Shown: positions 31,193 to 38,429 of the stretch, piece after piece | How the letters are laid out: every line of letters starts with the position of its first letter | Position numbering within the stretch: the stretch's first letter is position 1 | DNA from: a virus | Virus record (IMG/VR): IMGVR_UViG_3300017779_000035 | Span: 1 to 38,429 of that record | Reading direction: 5' to 3' (one strand) | Length of the DNA: 38,429 nucleotides | Program-made: the position numbers and the translations under genes | Notes under the pieces: generated by a model | What the model was told of the DNA's origin: nothing | The model's input: the letters and a program-made list of their open reading frames with translations, nothing else | Database searches by the model: none

Positions 31193-31434
31193 GAGAATAT
31201 TTAGATTTATTTGAAAGATGCGGAGCAACATTCGTACAAGCAGCAGTAGCCACAATCAGTGGTAACAGCTTCCTTGACATGGGAGTAAGTAACTGGAAAC
31301 TAGTAGCAGCTTCAGGGTTCGCTGCTGTGTTGTCAGTTCTTAAAAGTTGGGCTGCTACCAAGGTTGGCGATAAGTCATGTTCCTTGGCTAGTAAAAATGT
31401 TCCATTTGAGGAGTCCCTGTACGGCGACGAATAG
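31189..31434 (+). CDS. Holin, r1t-like
   Basis: This 81-residue protein matches the r1t-type holin pattern common in phages of Gram-positive and actinobacterial hosts: an N-terminal DLFERCGATFVQAAVATI helix, a short loop, then WKLVAASGFAAVLSVLKSWAATKVGDKSCSLAS as the second hydrophobic helix and its signature tail. It should oligomerise in the membrane and let the amidase out at a set time. It overlaps the amidase stop by four bases, giving a coupled amidase-holin pair located unusually between two tail-fibre genes. Confidence 0.85.
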   Translation: MREYLDLFERCGATFVQAAVATISGNSFLDMGVSNWKLVAASGFAAVLSVLKSWAATKVGDKSCSLASKNVPFEESLYGDE

Positions 31435-31441
31435 AGGTTAA

Positions 31442-32173
31442 ATGGCTACAAATTTTCCTGGTAGTTTAGATACTTCGACTCAGCAACCTACTATTGCTTC
31501 TTCGGATGAGATGGATGATTCTGGTAAGGAGCATGATGTTGTTCATACGAATCATTCTGGTGCGATTATTGCGTTAGAGACGAAGTTGGGTAGTACTGAT
31601 TCTAATCCTTCTTCTGGTGCTGTGCTTATGGGTACTGGTTCTGGTACGTCTGCGTGGGATGCTACTCCTACGTTTACTGGGGATGTTACGATTCCTGACG
31701 GTGATTTGATTTTGGGGTCTACGGCTGTTACGTCTACTGCTGCTGAGTTAAATATACTTGATGGTTCTGGAACTTCTTGGACTGAAGGTACGCCATCATG
31801 GACTAACTTAGATCCGGGTAACGCAACGGCTAATACCATAAGACATATTGTAATTGGTAAAGTTTGTGTTGCACAATTTAAGATAACTCATGGAAGTAGT
31901 ACTAACGTTACTGGGACTGTTTCATTAGCGCCTCCTGTAAATGCTGACTACAGTCATTGGCAAATGGCTGGTAACGCTTGGTTCCATGACACAAGCGGAG
32001 GAAAGTTGTATCAAGGTCAATGTGTAATAACTAGCTCAACAAAAGTTTCTTTCTATGGGATATACCATGGTGTAGGTACTTATTCTTATTCAGGGGGGCT
32101 TGGAGCCACAAACATTGCGACTTGGAACACAGGTGATAGTTTCACAGGTCAAATAGTGTACAGGGTGGCATAA
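31442..32173 (+). CDS. Second tail fibre / receptor-binding protein
   Basis: This 243-residue protein shares its N-terminal 110 residues with the fibre at 29002, including DVTIPDGDLILGSTAVTSTA and ELNILDG, but then departs completely. The C-terminal 130 residues (NATANTIRHIVIGKVCVAQFKI... SSTKVSFYGIYHGVGTYSY... DSFTGQIVYRVA) are beta-rich and Gly/Tyr-rich, as expected for a receptor-binding tip, and there is no S74 domain. A shared base with different tips suggests duplication followed by exchange. It is coupled to the following chaperone gene (TAATG). Confidence 0.8.
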   Translation: MATNFPGSLDTSTQQPTIASSDEMDDSGKEHDVVHTNHSGAIIALETKLGSTDSNPSSGAVLMGTGSGTSAWDATPTFTGDVTIPDGDLILGSTAVTSTAAELNILDGSGTSWTEGTPSWTNLDPGNATANTIRHIVIGKVCVAQFKITHGSSTNVTGTVSLAPPVNADYSHWQMAGNAWFHDTSGGKLYQGQCVITSSTKVSFYGIYHGVGTYSYSGGLGATNIATWNTGDSFTGQIVYRVA

Positions 32174-32409
32174 TGAATTTACGAAACGAATTGCTAGATC
32201 CAGAAACTATCCCAAATGAATGGTTAATTGAACGGATGAAAGATCAACGTAATCTATTATTGATGCAAAGTGATTGGACTCAAGTAGTTGACAGTGCTTT
32301 AACCGACAGCAAGAAAGCTGAATGGGCTACATACAGGCAACAACTACGAGACTTCCCAGAAACATGGACTCCTGCCGATACCGTTAACTTCCCAGATCAA
32401 CCAAGTTAG
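32173..32409 (+). CDS. Phage tail assembly chaperone (APC-like)
   Basis: This 78-residue protein matches the Phage_tail_APC pattern: IERMKDQRNLLLMQSDWTQVVDSALTD, AEWATYRQQLRDFP and a closing VNFPDQP. Such proteins assist fibre folding or attachment and usually follow the fibre gene they serve, which is the case here (TAATG overlap with the second fibre). An alternative is a minor fibre component. Confidence 0.78.
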   Translation: MNLRNELLDPETIPNEWLIERMKDQRNLLLMQSDWTQVVDSALTDSKKAEWATYRQQLRDFPETWTPADTVNFPDQPS

Positions 32410-32420
32410 GAAGGTTATGC

Positions 32421-33236
32421 GTGGCTGGTATAGCGTACCGCACTTCCAGAGACTACAGGACTTCTGGACTTTACCGTTTAGTAGAAGCAAATGCGACAGT
32501 AAACGCATCGACAATAGCGTGTACTGCGACTGCACCGGCTGTAACCGTAACAGCCTCTGCGAATGCTGCCGTTGCGGTAATTGCAGGATCAACAACTGTT
32601 CCTGCTACGACTGTATCCGGGACAGCTAGTGTAGCTCCTAGCGTTATAGCGACTAGCGCTACTACGCCGTCGGCGACAATATCAGGTGATGCAGGGGTTA
32701 GTCCTGGTGTCATTGCTGGTGTTACGACTACGCCGTCAGCGACTATATCTGGCACAGCGAGTGTAGCCCCTAGTCTTATTTCTACGGCTGCTACAACGCC
32801 GTCTGCGACGATTTTAGGCACAGCTAGTGTAGAGCCATCAGTTATAGCTGGAACGTCTACAACGCCTTCTGTGACTGTCAGCATGGATCAAGAAATATCT
32901 GTTGACACAATACTTGGCGCAACGTCAATGAGCGATTTAACGTTACAAAGAAAATTTGTTCCTGTTACAGAAAATATATTGCCGACTTTAGATGTACCTA
33001 AATATCCAATTATTAGCCCTACAAGGAACCTGCGGAGATTCTATACTCCGACAGCAAAAGGGCGTAATATATTTATATTAACCGATGGGTCGGTAACGAC
33101 CCGGCAACCGGCAGATGCAAATACAATTTCTCGAACGTTACTTGGTGGGCATGAATCCCCTACTGATCTAACAAATGATGAATTAAACGCTTTGGCAAAT
33201 GCTGGATATAGTACGGAAGTAGTTACAAGTGCCTAG
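32421..33236 (+). CDS. Virion surface protein with 22-residue repeats
   Basis: This 271-residue protein has five tandem 22-residue units (residues 44-153) of the type SGTASVAPSVIA...TTPSATI, rich in Ala/Ser/Thr/Val and suited to a beta-solenoid or fibre shaft. An N-terminal basic segment (YRTSRDYRTSGLYRL) may attach it to the virion. The C-terminal 110 residues form a separate domain (YPIISPTRNLRRFYTPTAKGRNIFILTDG... NDELNALANAGYSTEVVTSA). The GTG start at 32421 has an AAGG site upstream. Probably a fibre or decoration protein. It overlaps the FmdB-type gene by eight bases. Confidence 0.7.
   Translation: MAGIAYRTSRDYRTSGLYRLVEANATVNASTIACTATAPAVTVTASANAAVAVIAGSTTVPATTVSGTASVAPSVIATSATTPSATISGDAGVSPGVIAGVTTTPSATISGTASVAPSLISTAATTPSATILGTASVEPSVIAGTSTTPSVTVSMDQEISVDTILGATSMSDLTLQRKFVPVTENILPTLDVPKYPIISPTRNLRRFYTPTAKGRNIFILTDGSVTTRQPADANTISRTLLGGHESPTDLTNDELNALANAGYSTEVVTSA
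32550..32879 (+). repeat. Five coding 66-bp tandem repeats
   Basis: The stretch encodes five 22-residue units without gaps (5 x 66 bases). The middle three are closest at the DNA level, with shared blocks such as ACGCCGTC and GCGACAATAT, while the outer two have drifted. Such arrays can expand or contract by recombination and change fibre length. Confidence 0.75.
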
Positions 33237-33621
33237 ATATGATTACAAATGTAAACAATGCGGAAACGTTGAAGAAATAATACATGGCTTTAATGATGAG
33301 CATTCGTTTCATTGCGTTGATTGTGGGCAAGCAATGAGCAAACTTATTTCAGGTGTCAACATTGCGCCTTCTGCTACGCCTTCTCGTAATTCTGTAATTG
33401 ATTTGGAAGCTACGAAGAAAGCTGACAAGGCTAAAGACGCTGATATGGCTGCGTATAAACGTTTGCGTAAAAGCGGAGTTCAGCCTCCTAAAATTAATGG
33501 TTCAGCTCATTTAGAGCAACACGCTGAAACTACAAACGAAATTACTACTGGGCATATTTATTCTAGTGACTACAGTAGACGAGAGAACGAGAAGTTCTTA
33601 AATGACATTGGAGTAGGATGA
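33229..33621 (+). CDS. FmdB-type zinc-ribbon protein
   Basis: This 130-residue protein begins MPRYDYKCKQCGNVEEIIHGF and continues HCVDCGQAMSKLISG, a zinc ribbon of the FmdB regulatory type with CxxC pairs at residues 8-11 and 29-32. The remaining 80 residues are polar, with Lys/Ala-rich helix (LEATKKADKAKDADMAAYKRL) and a tail (TGHIYSSDYSRRENEKFL). Proteins of this kind are regularly found among structural genes of short-tailed phages; whether they regulate late genes or join the virion is unclear. The GTG start overlaps the previous gene, and the stop overlaps the next (ATGA). Confidence 0.8.
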   Translation: MPRYDYKCKQCGNVEEIIHGFNDEHSFHCVDCGQAMSKLISGVNIAPSATPSRNSVIDLEATKKADKAKDADMAAYKRLRKSGVQPPKINGSAHLEQHAETTNEITTGHIYSSDYSRRENEKFLNDIGVG

Positions 33622-34547
33622 CAGCTCAAACGTGGATAGATGAAACAAAGAACTTGTTGTTAACTGATTATGTTGAGGAATGCGACACGTTAGGCACATT
33701 GTTAAACGACAGCGAAACCACTGTTAACTTTACGCATGACACGCCAGGTATTGTACCAGGAGCAATTATTGAGATCGGCACTGAGCTTATGTATGTGTTT
33801 AGCGTTAACGCTACTACTAATGATGCTACTGTTCAGCGTGGCTTTCGAGGCACAACTGCTGCCTCGCACAGCGCAGGTAATTTAGTTACTATTAATCCTA
33901 AGTTCCCTGCACAGCTTGTGTTAAACGCTATTAACGATGAGTTAGCTGACTTATCGTCACCACAGAACGGTTTGTATCAGATGAAAACCGTTGAGTTTAC
34001 TTTTAATTCTGCACAAGACGGTTACAACTTAACTGGTGTCACTGACGATATTTTGTCTGTATACCAAGTAACGTATTCTGATCTTGGTTCTGAGGCTTCA
34101 GAACCAGTGATTCCTACATGGACTTTACGACGAGATCGTAATACTGCCTCGTTTGCGTCAGGGTATGCTTTGATTTTGCATGATGACGCTAACTCTGGGC
34201 AAGCAGTCAGAGTGCAATACAAGACAGGGTTTACTGCATTAGCAGCTACTTCAACAGCGTTAAGCACTGTTGGGTTACACTCATCAGCGTATGATTTACC
34301 CACTATTGGAGCAGCGTTACGGCTAATGTCTACTCGACCTGTCCGGCGTGAGTTTATAGATGAGCAAGGGTCTAGTCGTAGAGCGGATGAGGTTCCTGCC
34401 GGTGCTATATCTGCTTCTATGCGTGACCTTCGAGCGTTGCGTGAAACCAGGATAAACGCTGAGGCCGCTAGGTTAGATCAGCAGTATCCGACGTATTGGA
34501 TGAGGTCAGGTGGCAAGACACAAAACTCCGTGTATAGAGGAGTTTAA
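33618..34547 (+). CDS. Probable tail adaptor (head-tail connector) protein
   Basis: This 309-residue protein has a helical N-terminus, an Ig-like beta region (NDSETTVNFTHDTPGIVPGAIIEIGTELMYVFSV ... VQRGFRGTTAASHSAG), a helix FPAQLVLNAINDELADL, a beta middle part and a helical C-terminus (ALRLMSTRPVRREF ... SMRDLRALRETRINAEAARLDQQYP). Layout and location just before a beta-propeller-like gene suit the adaptor ring below the portal in podoviruses (analogous to T7 gp11). This is inference from architecture and gene order; no direct family match is claimed. Confidence 0.6.
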   Translation: MTAQTWIDETKNLLLTDYVEECDTLGTLLNDSETTVNFTHDTPGIVPGAIIEIGTELMYVFSVNATTNDATVQRGFRGTTAASHSAGNLVTINPKFPAQLVLNAINDELADLSSPQNGLYQMKTVEFTFNSAQDGYNLTGVTDDILSVYQVTYSDLGSEASEPVIPTWTLRRDRNTASFASGYALILHDDANSGQAVRVQYKTGFTALAATSTALSTVGLHSSAYDLPTIGAALRLMSTRPVRREFIDEQGSSRRADEVPAGAISASMRDLRALRETRINAEAARLDQQYPTYWMRSGGKTQNSVYRGV

Positions 34548-36473
34548 ATGGTTCACAGAGCTGAACGGCTACCAGTAACAATTACAGTCGGAGCTACAGC
34601 CCACCCATACAATATTGATATTGAGCAATATCGTCGGACTACTGTGCCTACGTTGCGTGAGCAGAGGGATACGTCTGATGAGCCTGGTGAGCAGTCAATA
34701 GATAACCAGTTCTGGGTTAGGTCGCAGACTGATTGGTCGTTTGGTGCTGGGCAGAAACACTTTGACCATGTTGATTCTAATAGGGGCAGGTTTCATACGT
34801 CTGTTGGTATTGATCCGTGGACTAAAGGTCAGATTAGTTTGTTGCCTTTAGCTGAGACTAAGAATAATGCTAATTCTTGGACTAATCTTATTATGAGAGT
34901 TTTTAGGGCTAATTCTGGTACGGAGTACATGTATGTTGCTACTGGCACTAACGTGTATTTTTCAACTAATTTTAGTGCTGCTGATGGTTCTGTGAGTTGG
35001 TCAACTGTTACTGCTTTGGCTAGTCCTCAAAATGTTACTGATATTGCGTCTGATGGTACTACCGTGTTTATTGCGTATGGGTCGTCTAGGGCTACTGCAA
35101 GCGTAGCCATTGGTAATTCGTCAGATCAACCGGGATCGCTAGGGTCGTTGAACCCTGACCGCATTCGAGTTGTTGGTGGCAGACTATTTTTCTTAGACGG
35201 TTCCAACATCGCTGAAATAGCGTCAAACGGTAACAAGGTTTCTAGCAGTCTTAACAACACGTTACCGCACGCTGGCACATGGGTCACTGTATGTTCAGGA
35301 CCAGTAGGTTTCTATGCAGCAGAGAACACGGCAGGCACAGGTTCTATCAAGTTCATGTCTGTTCTTGCTGCCGATGGTTTAATTGACGAACCACAACAAG
35401 TAGCTGAACTACCCAGAGGTGAAGAAATTAATGACATGATTTCTTACGGAGGGTTTCTAGCATTAGCAACTACCAAAGGTTTACGACTCGCTGCGATGGA
35501 TGCATCATCAGGAGCAGTAACATTTGGTCCTGTCATCGACGACCCTGGCGAAGTGCATAGCTTGGCTGCCGATGAACGCTTCGTATGGTTTGGTGGCAGT
35601 TCAGGCAAAGTATACAGAGCTGATCTATCAACCTTTACAGAAACATTAATCCCTGCTTGGGCATCAGACATGGTGTCCGTAGGAGATGGCAACGCTTTAA
35701 GCGACATAACATACGTTGCGAGAGTTAGCGGAAAAACATACTTTATTGATTCAGGTAACGGTGTGCAAGGACCACAATACCAAGATCATTTAGTTGCTTC
35801 TGGAACATTAACGGTAGGTAGTATCCGATGGAACAGCCATTTCGATAAGATCCTGCGAACCGTTGAAATACGTTCTGCTCCTGATTCCGTAACAGAAACA
35901 GTTAAACAGTGGGCTGATTCTTCAGTTGCGTACAGTAGCGCTGACGAGTTCTGGGTTGGGCAAACATCAACAGTTGGTGGAACAGTCAAAGCTACTGTCA
36001 CTAATGATGACAATAACTCAATTACGACAGCTACGTTAAGTAACAAAGTGCAGGCAGATGCCGTCGATGAAACTAGCGGTAGCGGTTTAACACCTAACCT
36101 GTCAGAATCGTTTATATTAACGTTGACATTGACCAGGGATGGAAGCACGCTTACTGCTGGTCCACGATTAGAGTCATGGAAAATACAGGCGTTCCCTGCA
36201 CCTGTCAGAGTTGACGAAATCATTGTGCCTATTATTTTGAAATCTAGGGTTGGCACATCCAGAGGTCTAGGTTCAGCTATAGCGTATGACACCAAAGAAG
36301 AATACTTGGCGTTACGCACCGCTATGGCTGGCAAAGAAGTAGTTACCTATCAAGAAGGGTCAAGATCTGACACTTGCGTGATAGATCAGATTGCTATGAC
36401 AGCAGAAAAAATGTCTGATGATGGCAACTGGTGGGAAGGGGTATGCACCCTTCGACTACTGACTGTCCCCTAG
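34548..36473 (+). CDS. Probable tail nozzle / beta-propeller tail protein
   Basis: This 641-residue beta-rich protein has a conserved-looking start, REQRDTSDEPGEQS then WVRSQTDWSFGAGQKHFD and RFHTSVGIDPWTKGQISLL, and a middle part of repeated four-strand units with short Gly/Asp turns, as in beta-propellers (YMYVATGTNVYFSTN, DGTTVFIAYG, RIRVVGGRLFFLDG, FVWFGGSSGKVYRAD). A C-terminal domain (from about 520) contains a metal-free beta sandwich. The size and place after the adaptor match the nozzle of short tails (T7 gp12-like), which is a propeller. The ATG follows the previous stop directly. Confidence 0.6.
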   Translation: MVHRAERLPVTITVGATAHPYNIDIEQYRRTTVPTLREQRDTSDEPGEQSIDNQFWVRSQTDWSFGAGQKHFDHVDSNRGRFHTSVGIDPWTKGQISLLPLAETKNNANSWTNLIMRVFRANSGTEYMYVATGTNVYFSTNFSAADGSVSWSTVTALASPQNVTDIASDGTTVFIAYGSSRATASVAIGNSSDQPGSLGSLNPDRIRVVGGRLFFLDGSNIAEIASNGNKVSSSLNNTLPHAGTWVTVCSGPVGFYAAENTAGTGSIKFMSVLAADGLIDEPQQVAELPRGEEINDMISYGGFLALATTKGLRLAAMDASSGAVTFGPVIDDPGEVHSLAADERFVWFGGSSGKVYRADLSTFTETLIPAWASDMVSVGDGNALSDITYVARVSGKTYFIDSGNGVQGPQYQDHLVASGTLTVGSIRWNSHFDKILRTVEIRSAPDSVTETVKQWADSSVAYSSADEFWVGQTSTVGGTVKATVTNDDNNSITTATLSNKVQADAVDETSGSGLTPNLSESFILTLTLTRDGSTLTAGPRLESWKIQAFPAPVRVDEIIVPIILKSRVGTSRGLGSAIAYDTKEEYLALRTAMAGKEVVTYQEGSRSDTCVIDQIAMTAEKMSDDGNWWEGVCTLRLLTVP

Positions 36474-36481
36474 AATGGTAT

Positions 36482-37240
36482 ATGACCAAAATACTGTATT
36501 ACGACATTGAAACAGCGCCTAACTTAGCGTATGTGTGGGGGCAGTACCAGCAAGACGTTATAGCGCATGAGCGTGAATGGTACATGATGTGTGTGTCATA
36601 CCGTTGGGAGCATCAGAAACGCACGCATGTATGTGCAATGGTTGATTTTCCTGAAGCCTACATGAAAGACCCGGAGAATGATTACCATGTTGTTAAGAAA
36701 TTGTGGGAATTAATTGATGAAGCTGACATTGTTATAGCGCATAACGGTGACAAGTTTGATATGCGTAAAGCTAACGCCAGGTTCGTGAAGCATGGGTTAG
36801 GTCCGTCTTCACCTGTTAAGTCTGTTGATACGTTGAAAGTAGCTCGCAGATATTTCATGTTTAACTCGAATCGTTTGAATCATGTGGGGCAACACTTGGG
36901 GCTTGGTCAGAAGGTAGATACTGGTGGCTTTCAGACATGGGCTGGGTGTATGCGTGGCGATATGAAAGCTTGGAAGACTATGATTAAGTACGCCCGGCAG
37001 GATGTGGATTTGTTGCGTGATGTGTATTTGGCGTTGCGACCTTGGATGAAGAACCATCCTAACCTCAACATTCATACAAAGGAACATGCGTGTCCTACTT
37101 GCGGTTCATATAACTTGCAACGTCGGGGTTACAAAACAACTCAAACTACTTCGTATCAGCAATGGCAATGTAATGATTGTAGGTCGTATAGCAGAAGTCG
37201 ATTAGCTGAGAAAACGGAAAAGCCCTCTATAGTTCCATAA
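36482..37240 (+). CDS. DEDDy 3'-5' exonuclease with zinc ribbon
   Basis: This 252-residue protein has the RNase-H-like exonuclease motifs: Exo I YYDIETAP with Asp8/Glu10, Exo II IAHNGDKFDMRKANAR with Asp93, and Exo III Y170-A-R-Q-D174, i.e. the DEDDy class used by DNA-polymerase proofreading domains and related enzymes. SVDTL (Asp116) and FNSNRLNHVGQHLGLG also fit. The C-terminus has a zinc ribbon with CPTC (204-207) and CNDC (230-233), similar to those of transposase-type DNA-binding domains. No polymerase is attached or nearby, so it is a stand-alone nuclease in DNA repair, recombination or host DNA breakdown. I use the ATG at 36482 because the frame upstream lies inside the nozzle gene. 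Its late position among structural genes is odd. Confidence 0.85.
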   Translation: MTKILYYDIETAPNLAYVWGQYQQDVIAHEREWYMMCVSYRWEHQKRTHVCAMVDFPEAYMKDPENDYHVVKKLWELIDEADIVIAHNGDKFDMRKANARFVKHGLGPSSPVKSVDTLKVARRYFMFNSNRLNHVGQHLGLGQKVDTGGFQTWAGCMRGDMKAWKTMIKYARQDVDLLRDVYLALRPWMKNHPNLNIHTKEHACPTCGSYNLQRRGYKTTQTTSYQQWQCNDCRSYSRSRLAEKTEKPSIVP

Positions 37241-37250
37241 CGTTTAGTTG

Positions 37251-37256
37251 TAATCT
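37251..37256 (+). promoter_or_regulatory. Possible leaderless -10 of the secreted acidic protein
   Basis: TAATCT fits TANNNT and is followed by exactly six bases and the ATG at 37263, the same geometry as the whiB start. No Shine-Dalgarno sequence is present. No clear -35 was found. The matched geometry at two unrelated genes lacking ribosome sites supports leaderless expression. Confidence 0.45.
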
Positions 37257-37262
37257 TAGCCT

Positions 37263-38429
37263 ATGGCTAGGTTCTTTTTTGTGCTGTCTCGAATACTTTT
37301 TGCGTCAATGCTTGTCATGGCTTTGTTAAGCCCTGCATCAGCGCAAGAGAACGAGCCTGAAACAACGTGTGTAGATCAGGAAGATGAGGACAATACTGCG
37401 TGTACTGTGCATGTAAATGATTACAATGACTCACCTATTGTGTACATGACTGTGGAAGAGGATCAGACTGCTGTGGAAATCATTACCTATACGTCATTGA
37501 CATGCGATGACCATGAGACAGGGGAAGGCACAGACACTTACGCAGCAGACCCCTATCTTAAACTATACGACAGCGATGGGACAATTATTGGTGAGGATGA
37601 TGACAGTGCTGCTCACAATGTTAACGGCATGTGTTGGGATAGTTACTTGACCCTTACGTTAGATTCAGGGGACTATGAACTATTAGCTACTTCTTACAGT
37701 GATACGACTATTGGAACGTATACGTTAGAGTTCTCTGGTGTGAGCTGGTCGTTGTCTAATAATCCTGAGCCTGCGCCTGATCCTGAACCTACTCCAGAAC
37801 CACAGCCTACGCCCGAAGTAACTCCTGAGCCAGACCCTACTCCTGAAGAAACGCCTACGCCTGAAGAGGAAATTGAACCTCCCGTAGATGATCCTATTCA
37901 AGATCCCACTCCTCTCCCGCCAGAACCAGAAGTAACGCCAGAACCAGACCCGCCGTGGGAACCCCCCACAGTACAGCCATCGCCACCCCCAGTGCTAATT
38001 CTGCCATCACCAATTGGAGAAAACCTACAGATACCAGTGACAACAGACATAGAGGGATTAGAAGAAGAGCCATTTGAAGATGATATCATGTGGGACTTCG
38101 ACGATGTAGAATGGGAAGAGTTCGAGTTAGATGAGTTACCAGAAATTGAATTTATTGCAGAAGAATTTGAGGAAGAAGAGGAAGAAGAAACAACTTTCCT
38201 TGATGATGGAGAACAAGAACAGCCAGATGAAGTACAATCAGATGTGGAACTAGACTTTGTTCTTGAAGAGTTTGAGGACATTGAAGAGATAGACTTTGAG
38301 GAGTTAGACGCTGATGAGCTTGACGACGAAATTCTTACTGAAATATTACAAGATGAAGAGACAGTTGAAGTCTTTCTGGAAGAAGTCTTAGAGGACAACC
38401 CGGACTTCTTTGAAGAAGCCACAGATGAA
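37263..38429 (+). CDS. Secreted acidic protein with PPC-like domain, N-terminal part
   Basis: This is the start of the gene that continues at base 1 (about 498 residues in total). A classic signal peptide is visible: MARFFFVLSRILFASMLVMA followed by LLSPASA, with cleavage expected after Ala-Ser-Ala. The mature protein begins with a small beta domain (residues about 75-160) with YLKLYDSDGTIIGEDDDS and DSYLTLTLDSGDYELLATSY, resembling the bacterial pre-peptidase C-terminal (PPC) fold. A Pro/Glu/Thr linker (PEPTPEPQPTPEV) and a very acidic stretch follow. Export by the host Sec system is expected. A phage protein of this design could sit in the envelope to block superinfection or interact with the surface, or help lysis; no function is known. 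Confidence 0.85.
   Translation, partial: MARFFFVLSRILFASMLVMALLSPASAQENEPETTCVDQEDEDNTACTVHVNDYNDSPIVYMTVEEDQTAVEIITYTSLTCDDHETGEGTDTYAADPYLKLYDSDGTIIGEDDDSAAHNVNGMCWDSYLTLTLDSGDYELLATSYSDTTIGTYTLEFSGVSWSLSNNPEPAPDPEPTPEPQPTPEVTPEPDPTPEETPTPEEEIEPPVDDPIQDPTPLPPEPEVTPEPDPPWEPPTVQPSPPPVLILPSPIGENLQIPVTTDIEGLEEEPFEDDIMWDFDDVEWEEFELDELPEIEFIAEEFEEEEEEETTFLDDGEQEQPDEVQSDVELDFVLEEFEDIEEIDFEELDADELDDEILTEILQDEETVEVFLEEVLEDNPDFFEEATDE
38307..38429. repeat. Terminal direct repeat (right copy)
   Basis: This is identical to 1..123 and lies within the acidic part of the junction-spanning gene. A single copy should be kept when the genome is closed. Confidence 0.97.

Noticed and set aside
29002-32173. 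Diversity-generating retroelement acting on the fibres
   Set aside because: No reverse transcriptase gene and no template-like repeat with adenine-specific differences were found.
32550-32879. CRISPR array
   Set aside because: Repeats are contiguous 66-base coding units in frame with no unique spacers; they encode 22-residue protein repeats.
37898-38422. Minus-strand Ser-rich frame of 174 codons
   Set aside because: It is the antisense shadow of the acidic GAA/GAT-rich part of the secreted protein; the signal-peptide-bearing plus-strand frame is far better supported.
1-38429. Prophage or temperate phage
   Set aside because: No integrase, excisionase, attachment site or classical immunity repressor was seen; the ribbon-helix-helix and WhiB proteins alone do not imply lysogeny.

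Overview
This window is an essentially complete tailed-phage genome. The first 123 bases are repeated exactly as the last 123, so the contig closes into a circle (or is terminally redundant) of 38,306 unique bases. One long gene runs through the junction. The best host clue is a WhiB-family iron-sulfur regulator (7320..7541), a protein class essentially restricted to Actinobacteria and their phages. An r1t-type holin, frequent GTG/TTG starts and two leaderless-type -10/ATG arrangements fit this. AT-rich composition and marine-virome-like structural proteins suggest an aquatic actinobacterial host, but that last step is inference. No integrase, excisionase or recognisable lysogeny repressor was found, so the phage is probably strictly lytic.

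Layout. Bases 787..9387 are a leftward (minus-strand) early block. Reading in transcription order it holds three small orphan genes (9387 to 7795), a terminator-like region with one copy of a 28-bp repeat, and then a long coupled run from whiB: small proteins, a Cas4/RecB-like exonuclease, a Rad52-like annealing protein, SSB, a zinc ribbon, a ribbon-helix-helix protein, a DpdA-like 7-deazaguanine DNA transglycosylase, a PD-(D/E)XK nuclease, a C5-methyltransferase-like protein, a lytic-transglycosylase-like protein and a canonical C5-cytosine methyltransferase. Nearly all these genes overlap by 4-20 bases, which points to translational coupling. A second copy of the 28-bp repeat lies in the divergent region 9388..9697.

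Bases 9698..11028 are a self-contained rightward cassette (promoter, 51-aa protein, GP88-like cysteine protein, two tiny membrane proteins, strong terminator). Next is a 0.7-kb gene-free stretch with extreme G+T strand bias, directly upstream of the late operon. From 11761 rightward come small basic/acidic proteins, terminase large subunit, portal, four large virion proteins (one of 1,921 aa, one with a lysozyme-like domain), scaffold, N4-gp56-like major capsid protein and a terminator. These are followed by tail fibres, amidase endolysin, r1t-like holin, tail assembly chaperone, a repeat protein, FmdB-type zinc ribbon, probable tail adaptor and nozzle, a DEDDy exonuclease, and then the junction-spanning secreted acidic protein with two small membrane proteins (up to base 804, where it collides with the early block).

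No tape-measure, sheath or tube gene is visible, and large internal proteins are present, so a podovirus (short-tailed) particle is likely. No DNA polymerase, helicase or primase is recognisable, so replication probably uses the host replisome, helped by phage recombination proteins. The most interesting material is the coupled DNA-modification operon (DpdA-like plus two methyltransferases, with no preQ0 pathway), the paired 28-bp elements, the GP88 cassette, the secreted acidic protein crossing the junction, and many tiny coupled genes that standard length cut-offs miss.
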